From Adiantum capillus-veneris (taxonomy: Eukaryota; Streptophyta; Polypodiopsida; Polypodiales; Pteridaceae): a DNA stretch of 64,000 bases. The stretch lies in assembly GCA_014529385.2 (NCBI GenBank), contig CM043966.1, positions 107,750,587 through 107,814,586 of the forward strand, read 5' to 3'. Every line of letters begins with the position of its first letter. The first letter of the stretch is position 1. Both the position numbers and the translations under genes were made by a program. Below, one piece after another: positions 57,238 to 64,000 of the stretch. Under the pieces are notes generated by a model that saw only the letters and a program-made list of their open reading frames with translations, ran no database searches and was not told the origin of the DNA.

Positions 57238-59162
57238 GAATCACCTGATGAACCACTTCAAGTTCGATCCTGAGAGAGTACCTTACCACCCTTGCAACTC
57301 GATGAAGCACCTAAGGTAATAGAAAACTACTGGCAAAAATCCTCACCTACCGACTGGAACAATTGGTTTCAAAGGGTGGCAAGCATATTTCAAACGGTAT
57401 GATCTACCCAAGGAAGGGGAGAAGTCTTCATTCACGTCAGCCTATTGACTTATTTCCCTCTTACCCTTGTTTCCATGACCTCTCAATCACCAATCTTATG
57501 GAATGTATAGCCTTATACTCACCCAAAAAAAAAAAAAAGGAGCAAGAGCAATAAGCAAACGAGTATGCACAATAAAAGTTAAATGACCCAGACTTACACA
57601 TCCACATTCGGTACACTGAAACAGAAACCTATGTCATAAAACACCTATGATCCTCATCATTCGAGTGATGGAGGGTAGGTAAGATTAGTACGATAGGAGT
57701 GTTTCTGTTTTAGAGTTGAGTGATTACCAAAGTTCTTTTTTCCCACTGATGTGGCTCCTAAAGGTATTCTTTGTGTTTCCTAGTGTATACAAGAACGTGT
57801 TGCTGTTGTTAGGATTTGGACCTTCATGGAATCTTTCTCTCGTTCACACTTCAAATCAAGCACGATCATCAACACAAACAGGTGTTTCTTGTCCATTAAC
57901 ATTGCCCCTTATCTCTTTGCATCTTATTTGTCTGATTTAATTGTGATTGGTAGCATAATATTCAGCGCATTTGCTTAGTACCAAACATTAAATTCAATGT
58001 AATTTTTTGTCATAATCACTTGTTTAGGTTTAAAAATCAAGCAGTCTGACTAAGCTAGTTTGACCAAGCTAGGTGTTAGAGATCTTCTCTTAATACCATG
58101 GAGAATGCCTTCATAATAATCAATGGTTACTTAGGTTCTTAATCCGATTTTGGCAGCATTGTGTGAAATGTACTAGGGCTCTCTAGTGGGCTTGACCCTA
58201 TTGACCTTTAGCTTAAGTATTATAAAGGGAGTTTACTAGTGTGATGAGCCTGGGGAGGTGTAAAAGTGTTATATGACCCCCCAAAAGTTACAAAATTAAA
58301 ATGCTGAAAAAGAACAAACAAAAACAAATCAAAGTGCCACAATGTAAAATCTTAAGCTGGAAGAGAAATCTCAGCTTTATTTGGTACTTCACTCACATGT
58401 ATCGCCTATGGTACTAGAGCCCTAGAGGTTCCCAGTGTGGGCGCTTTTCCTTGAAAAGCAAAAAACCCAAGGCATACAAAATAAGCACACACATCAAAAT
58501 TGAATCATTGTGAAAAGACTTTGGGGGGGTCAAAGAAAAGGTAATCAGTCGGGCAATGATTTCATGAGAAATTCCTTTTATCGTAGCTTAACTACAAGGT
58601 CTTCTAGGTATAGCCTCTAGTAAGCCCTCGAACATGAAATACTTGGCTCTCGCGATTAAACAACTTAATTAACCAGAGAAAATTAAAAAGCTTACCCATG
58701 GTATTAATAGTCGATCTCTAGTACCTTTCGACCGTTAAATTAGCGACCCCAGACTTGTTTAATTTTTACCTTTACCTCTGTTTATACATTTGATTATATT
58801 GAAATTTAATAATTATTGGTGACAAATGGTTTAGAATTATACTAACAATCAATTTGTCTGCCTACAACTGCATATGCTTTTTAATTGTATATAAGAATGC
58901 AATTACTGTGCCAATTTTGTTTGATTTTGCAGTGACTGAAGAAGGCTAAGGACATTCATCTCAAATGCTCTTCCACCTCGACTAAACGAGCTTCAACTCA
59001 ATAGCTTCCGAGGACGGAATCTACATCAGGAAGGGGATTTTGTTTGATTTTGCAGTGACTGAAGAAGGCTAGGACATTCATCTCAAATGCTCTTCCACCT
59101 CGACTAAACGAGCTTCAACTCAATAGCTTCCGAGGACGGAATCTACATCAGGAAGGGGGGCA
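57238..59162 (+). other. D non-coding 3' region with duplicated polypurine-tract unit
   Basis: No RT, RNase H or integrase motif is visible in any frame. A 120-base unit ending in 'catcaggaagggg' occurs twice (about 58915-59036 and 59037-59160). The second copy leads directly into the LTR (aggaaggggggca|TGTTAACC). Confidence 0.75.
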
Positions 59163-59731
59163 TGTTAACCCTCACGGCTCACGGACACCCTATCACCTAC
59201 GACGGACATTGTATTATTTATTTGGTAGAGTCAGGTACCGGGTCGGTCCAATAGGAAGAGGATAAGAGTGATTGCCGATGAGTGGCGCACTCTAACTGGA
59301 ACATTCAAGGGATTAGTTGGCTAAGCATGGGAGCCCAAGTGTGAATGGGGCGAGCTCATATAAAAGTCAACTAAACTTAAAATTCACTCATTCTCTCATT
59401 TGTGCAATTGAAGAGTGCTCTTGCTCCATCTCCATCTTCTTCTTCTTCATCTCTTTGTGTGTGTGTATGCGTGAGAGAGAGAGAGAGAGTGTGTGCGATC
59501 GAGCATTGCGGCGGCACGACGGCGGCGAGGCGGTTGAGCGCAACGTAGCGGCGTCTCCCTCTTCTTCGCGGCGAGGAATCCTCCACGAAGCAAGCGTAGA
59601 GCGGTGAGTGACACACTGTCGTCATCTTTGAGCTTACTAGTTTAGGCTTGTTGTGTGCTTGGAGCCAGTTGTGGCTCGCACGCGGTGTATCGGCAAGTTC
59701 CTTGCATTGACACGTGCGACATACGCGCACA
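59163..59731 (+). mobile_element. D 3' LTR (569 bp)
   Basis: Same ends as the 5' LTR; TATA box 59359-59364. Target duplication gacct follows at 59732-59736. Differences from the 5' LTR are few (for example a loss of four bases near 59241 and 'cggcacgac' for 'cggcatgac'). Confidence 0.95.
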
Positions 59732-59736
59732 GACCT

Positions 59737-60204
59737 AGGCTCGAGAGCCAAGATCTGTTCGTCGTGTTTGATCGAATCTTCCTGTGGGGGTTCTGTGTAT
59801 CTCGACTCGAGAGTCAAGATAGGTTCGTCGTGATTGATCAAATCTGCAATGAGGTTAGCTTTACTAGAGAAAGTATCCATTAACACATCATCCTTGTGAA
59901 CAATCACATCATCTTCATGCAAATCATCATGCTCGTGAGAAATCGCATCTTGATCATGCAAATCGTTATGCTTGTCATTGTCATGCAATTCTTCATGCTT
60001 GTCATTGTCATTCAAATCATCATGCTTATCATTATCATTCAAGTCATCATGCTCATCATTATCATGCAAATCATGTGTGTCTTGCTTTGAAGAAGTAGAG
60101 ACTGAGAGAAAGTCTCCTTTTCCTGATTCTGTGCAAAGTGCGTCTACACTTGAGAAAAGAGAGTCGCAACAACTCTTGCATGTGTCGCACTTGTTCATGC
60201 TCAC
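59737..60204 (-). pseudogene. A2 internal protein part with histidine/aspartate-rich repeats
   Basis: Minus-strand reading from about 60204: MNKCDTCKSCCDSLFSS, a serine-rich piece, then a striking repeat of about eight residues (DDLNDNDKH, EELHDNDKH, NDLHDQD), and an acidic tail interrupted by the D insertion at 59731. It is one of the most acidic stretches in the window, with regularly spaced histidines. A shift of frame separates it from the gag-like start at 60071-60511. No family is recognised. Confidence 0.55.
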
Positions 60205-60511
60205 GCTCTATGGCTGCCTTTCTTTCTACTTCTCTTTTTGCTTTTCTTTCTGCGTGTCTGCGATCCATTTCTGCTTTTCTTTCTTTGCATTCACGATCAA
60301 ATTCTGCCATTCTTTTTGCTTTTCTTGCTTCGCGTTCTAACTTTCTTTCCATAAAGGTCTGCTCCAACTCCTCCATAGGAGTTAGTGCAATCCTTGGCGT
60401 AGATACTAAGGGGGAGGGTCGGAAAAACCTTTTGGTGGGGAAAATTCTTCTTCGCCTCTCATGCTCATCACCTCCAAGCGAAGTATCCATTCTGCTTCGA
60501 GTGATGACCAT
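60071..60511 (-). pseudogene. A2 gag-like N-terminal protein
   Basis: Starts MVITRSRMDTSLGG, then a proline-containing stretch with TPRIALTPME, then a long arginine/lysine/glutamate-rich helix (EREARKAKRMAEFDREC and further) likely forming a coiled coil. It matches the A1 fragment at 45934-46302 in layout. This looks like the start of a retrotransposon structural protein, but no classical gag domain or zinc knuckle could be found. The last residues run into the other frame, so a frameshift is likely. Confidence 0.6.
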
Positions 60512-60970
60512 CCACTTAAGTCGTGGGTTCTTGTGCGTTCTTGTGGTCTTGGGTTCTTAAGTTCACGAGGAACTTGGGTTCTTGGGGTCTTGGTTCTTGG
60601 GGTTCTTGAGGGTCTTGAGGTTCTTGAGGTTCTTCTTTAGCTTGCAATCTGTGTTAGAGAAGGATCTTCTCTTCACTCGAGTTCTGCTCTTTTCTGCTGG
60701 CGCACCCCTTGGCGGCCTTACGCTCACACCAAGGTTGTTTTTTCCGACCTCACGTTGATTGGCCGGCCGCTAAGTGCACAGTCCGCTCTCAATGAGTGAA
60801 AAGAGAAACAAGGGGAGGCTAGACAAGCCCTTCTTTCTTGGGTTTCCTGTCACTCTTCAAAAAGACGATTAGGAATCGACACGCCCAAGTGAACTTCAGT
60901 TCGTGCGACCTCAACAAGCAAAAAAAAAATTATGTGGTTCTTTCCTTGAGTGATATTGAACACTGCCAAA
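60512..60970 (-). other. A2 leader with GGTTCTTG-type tandem repeats
   Basis: About 60535-60640 is made of imperfect 'gggttcttg/gaggttcttg' units. A similar tract lies in A1 at about 46325-46405. The remainder resembles the A1 leader closely. Confidence 0.65.
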
Positions 60971-60982
60971 GCTCTGATACCA
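60971..60982 (-). promoter_or_regulatory. Primer binding site of A2
   Basis: The minus strand reads TGGTATCAGAGC, one base from the LTR at 60984; complementary to initiator tRNA-Met. Confidence 0.9.
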
Positions 60983-60983
60983 A

Positions 60984-61149
60984 TGTAAGGTGCAACGGAA
61001 TGAATTTTTGAACTTTGCTCAAGATGAGTGCTCCGTACTATGCTCAAGGTTCCTTTTGTTCTTATGGAAGGAAGAGCCTTCCGTTCTTAATGAGAGAGTG
61101 CAATGGACACAAACAAAGTGAATGGACACTATGTATGAAAGTGTATGAG

Positions 61150-61187
<38 letters not shown>

Positions 61188-62163
61188 AAAATACGACACC
61201 AAAGACGTAAAACCCTCCTCCGAAGGCCTCACTCTCGTCGGCGAGAGTGGTCTACTATTGATTGCACAAACTGGTACAAACTGAATGCATGTGACTGATG
61301 CAAGTCTAGGCTAGGTCGATGACGACGACGGGGATGGCGAGACCGACCTAAGGGCTAAAATCTTACGCTTATGAACTACTGTCCAAAAACGTTGCTGGCT
61401 GAAATCTGCTACTGCTGAAAACGCTAGGAAAAACCCTGGTATCTGTTGATCTTTGTCGCTGAAAATCTGCTGCTATGAGGGCTGAAAACTGATGGTCCTT
61501 AGGGCTGAAAAGTGTTGGTCTTTACCTGCTGAAAATCGCCGTACACAAAGGCTGCAAATCTAGAAACGCTAAGGCTTCTGAAAAACGCCAAGGCTGCAGA
61601 GCTTTCCTTGGAGGAAAAACGCTAGCAACTGAGGATCTTTGGCGATACTTGCTTGGATGGAAAAACGCCAAGGCTGAGGATCTACTGGCGATGGTACTTG
61701 ATGAAAAACGCCAGGGGAGAGAGTCTTCGCTTGGAGGGGAAACCGCCACCAAGGGTTGTTGCATGAGAAGTTGTCTGTTGAGCTTGGGCTCCTGCTGCCT
61801 CTTCTGCCAATTAGTGCTAGTCTAGGTTTACTTATATACAAACTTACTCAATTTGCCCTACCTACTTTCCAACAAAAGTCACATAAAAATAATAAGTGAA
61901 AAATGTCAAAAATAGGTAAAATAGGCTAAATGCACTGGAAAATTCCCCTGAAGGATTCTGATGGATTCTGATGGGAATGCTTATGATCATGTTGTGTGCA
62001 ACCAAAGGATATGCATCTACACTAAGTGACTGGGCATGCACGGTCTGCGAACAGACTCACAAAAGTGCCAGAACATTTCTAGTATAGACTGACTGGACTA
62101 ACGGAACCCTTGTTATGATGTAGCTTGTCCACGGACACGTAGGGTTGGATGTGTCACGTGACA
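60984..62163 (-). mobile_element. Family A element A2: right LTR (5' LTR in element orientation, 1180 bp)
   Basis: TGTAAGGTGCAACGG to CACGTGACA in plus orientation. It contains a (GA)n run near 61155-61183 that is longer than in the partner LTR. The target duplication tctgt follows. Confidence 0.9.
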
Positions 62164-62168
62164 TCTGT
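62164..62168. repeat. Target-site duplication of A2, right (tctgt)
   Basis: A perfect match to 48850-48854. Confidence 0.85.
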
Positions 62169-62706
62169 CTCCTTCATACACCGCATGTGGGAACTTCCCA
62201 GAGACAGATATGCCCGCCTTGCACTTGAGTCCTCTCGACAGTTAGCCATGCAAGGAGATACAGCATGTTGGTATGGGGAGATGACATCATGGTTTCAGAC
62301 GCATGGGTTCAGCATAGACAGATTGCCCCCCTTCCAGTACTCACTGGATGCACCCTCTCTGACTCTTACACAGTCCGAGATCACCGGGCTCATCCACCAG
62401 GACTTGACTCAGCTAGACACCAGGAGGACATGGATACAGCCAGTACAGGAGCTGGGCACGAAGATGGCTTTCTACAAAGAGCATCTTCTCCAGCTTACAA
62501 AGGACGGTTTTGTGACGAGGCCCAGATACATGGACACCCACTTGTCTCATGGGATACGATGTGCTATTGGCCAAATACGCACATCTTCACACCAACTGCG
62601 GATCGAGACTGGGAGATACAACGGAGTACTAGCAGAGGCCAAGACATGCCCCCTGTGTGACACGGAGCCTGAGACAGAGTCGCACTACACATGCCACTGC
62701 CCCGTG
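62169..62706 (+). pseudogene. Host LINE: ORF2 C-terminal part with zinc-finger motif
   Basis: It resumes the ORF2 frame after A2: RDRYARLALESSRQLAMQG, WFQTHGFSIDRLPPFQYSL, YMDTHLSHGIRCAIGQIRT, and the C-terminal motif CPLCDTEPETESHYTCHCP (about 62649-62705). This stretch is one continuous open frame, better preserved than in the other copies. It stops abruptly after CHCPV, where unrelated sequence begins TGTATGGCCGCTGG; the LINE 3' UTR is not found in the window. Confidence 0.9.
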
Positions 62707-62786
62707 TGTATGGCCGCTGGCATAAACACATATTATAACTTTTTTATTCACTACCATTTATTCTACTCCTCAACAGGTGGATGTGA

Positions 62787-63212
62787 CAACTCAAGATAGT
62801 AGATGATCTTGCTCCAGAGGAGATGGACCGACAGATTAGAGATGAGCAGGAGGCGATTCTCAAAAAGCTGCATAGAAAGCTTGAGAGTGTGGATCGTCGT
62901 GTGACTAGATCACGTGCAGGAGCTCTCAGCATTCCTCTACGCCCGACGCTTCCAGATCCAGACACTATGAGATGAGAGAGTATTAGTAGGGAGAAGCTTC
63001 CTGTTCGCTCCTCTCGCTCACGAGCAAATGAAGTTGTCTATCTCATTCACACCAAGATTGCTTATTTCTCTAAGGAGGCTAGCAATGCAGAGGTGCTTGT
63101 TCCAGATGCCACTGTTACTGAGCCAGAGTTTGATGAAGAGGACAATGTCCTTGATGATGGGGGCATGCTCTCTTCCGACAATTCATCTTCGGCATCTGAC
63201 ACAGACTTTTGA
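62787..63212 (+). pseudogene. Coding-like exon of unknown protein, acidic C-terminus
   Basis: A splice-acceptor-like 'ctcctcaacag' (62767-62776) lies just upstream of a 141-codon frame. The frame has a charged helical first half (EEMDRQIRDEQEAILKKLH), TGA at 62973-62975, then SRSRANEVVYLIHTKIAYF and an acidic, serine-rich end (SSDNSSSASDTDF) before TGA 63210-63212. The composition looks genuinely coding. It could be the last exon of a transposase-like or host gene; no family is recognised. Confidence 0.4.
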
Positions 63213-63272
63213 GGCTATAGGCATGCCGCCTAATAGCCTATGTGCATGCTTTGGAGGGCAAAAGACTTTTAG

Positions 63273-63455
63273 TGTGTTTCATTATTTTGATTCATTTTGT
63301 ATAGCATATATAGTGTCAGCTTGTGGCTGATGCCATAGACATTATGCTTGTAGTTAAGTTTGTACATGTGTTTCATTGTTTTGTTTCAATTTGTATGGCA
63401 TTTACAGTGCCGACGTCTGGCTTACGCCAAAGACAGTATGCTTGTAGTTGAACTT
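63273..63455. repeat. Two-copy tandem repeat, period 95 bp
   Basis: 'gtgtttcattrttttg' starts both copies (63273 and 63368), followed by parallel 'tttgtatrgca' and 'atgcttgtagttra' stretches. It is downstream of the coding-like exon, possibly its 3' UTR. Confidence 0.7.
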
Positions 63456-63692
63456 GGTTTTATGACTTATCATTGAGACTTGAGGCATTTGAGATTTATG
63501 TCCAATATCAATATGTTCATTTTCAGTATTGTAATTTGTAATGTGAATTTGTTTATGTGTCTATGGGTTTTTCACTAAAACATGGGTTTTTACAAATGTA
63601 CATACCTATTACGTAGCTAAAAGGTGGTTCGGTACGGTAGTACGTTCCGTACATACCTCATGTCGTACACTACGTACCTTTCCACCTTGGGT

Positions 63693-63721
63693 CATATATA
63701 TATATATATATATATATATAC
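63693..63721. repeat. (TA)n microsatellite
   Basis: An uninterrupted TA run; the flank 'aaattgccctacccaa' resembles the end portion of family A LTRs. Confidence 0.85.
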
Positions 63722-64000
63722 CACCTGAGTAAATTGCCCTACCCAAACTTTGACAAACAAGTAAAATGAATACCTAAAAGCCAAAATAAATAATGGGATC
63801 ACATTGGGCAGCTCACTTGAGATGCCAATACTCTAACATGTTTGCCACTATTTTTGACCATATCCTTCCATCTTCTGCTTTTACAAGATAGTGCATGAGC
63901 ATGGAAAGCAAAAGAGGTGCAAGAGAGACACGAGGCTTTGAGGGAGTGTTGTAGGTACTTCTAGTAGAATTAGATCAGAGGCCGAGAGGTCTAGAAGAAG
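63722..64000. other. Unassigned edge sequence
   Basis: A weak resemblance to family A LTR phrases at its start; otherwise nothing recognised. Confidence 0.3.

Larger units (their letters stand above)
50797..59731 (+). mobile_element. Family D: gag-protease-only LTR retrotransposon, Tat/Athila-like ends
   Basis: An 8935-bp element with LTRs of 573 and 569 bp, a gacct target duplication, a Tat/Athila-type primer binding site, a long gag region, a protease and then 1.9 kb of non-coding DNA up to a polypurine tract. No RT, RNase H or integrase is present, so it would depend on another element for mobility. Such elements resemble the TR-GAG class. It is inserted in the A2 internal region in opposite orientation. 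Confidence 0.9.

Overview
The window looks like repeat-dominated heterochromatin of a streptophyte genome (a land plant, or possibly a large-genome charophyte alga). The evidence is that two retroelement families have primer binding sites of the plant initiator-tRNA-Met type (TGGTATCAGAGC), the Ty3/gypsy elements end in chromodomains, there are many solo and nested LTRs, and the only host-gene trace is one intron-flanked exon of an MRG15/MRG1-type chromodomain protein. I see no intact host gene, rRNA, tRNA or CRISPR array, and cannot name the species.

Left part (1-24.9 kb): a graveyard of fragments. It holds a decayed minus-strand LINE (1-1452) and an internally deleted chromovirus with a chromodomain remnant and a long 3' LTR that was itself split by a smaller LTR (1464-5150). 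Next come a tandem duplication with one copy split by a 704-bp hAT-like MITE (5975-7405), and a row of 5'-truncated LINE pieces separated by long (TC)n tracts (10065-13765). After these are the MRG exon (14365-14507), several solo LTR-like segments in both orientations, a second hAT-like MITE (19178-19895), and a long solo LTR (21076-22740).

Right part (24.9-62.7 kb): one LINE copy is the host of everything. Its ORF1 tail, endonuclease and reverse transcriptase can be followed through 24918-27314, 47971-48854 and 62169-62706. It was split by two antisense insertions of the same short non-autonomous LTR element ('family A'), with target-site duplications tccgc/tctgc (A1) and tctgt/tctgt (A2). 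A1 was later invaded by a Ty3/gypsy chromovirus ('family G') that now forms a tandem array (27813-45911): truncated internal region, LTR, internal, LTR, internal, LTR, internal, LTR, with a period of about 5.13 kb and neighbouring units sharing LTRs. A2 was invaded by an 8.9-kb gag-protease-only element ('family D', 50797-59731, duplication gacct) with Tat/Athila-like termini and no reverse transcriptase.

Little of this works as genes today. The G units carry the same inactivating lesions: a broken gag zinc knuckle, loss of the first half of RT, a frameshift and an amber codon in RNase H. The array therefore multiplied after the element died, presumably by recombination or replication. The most unusual signals are the shared-LTR array with its mosaic markers, LINE pieces that begin and end at (TC)n tracts and carry a 3' hairpin with compensatory changes, and two different non-autonomous LTR families that still encode structural proteins.
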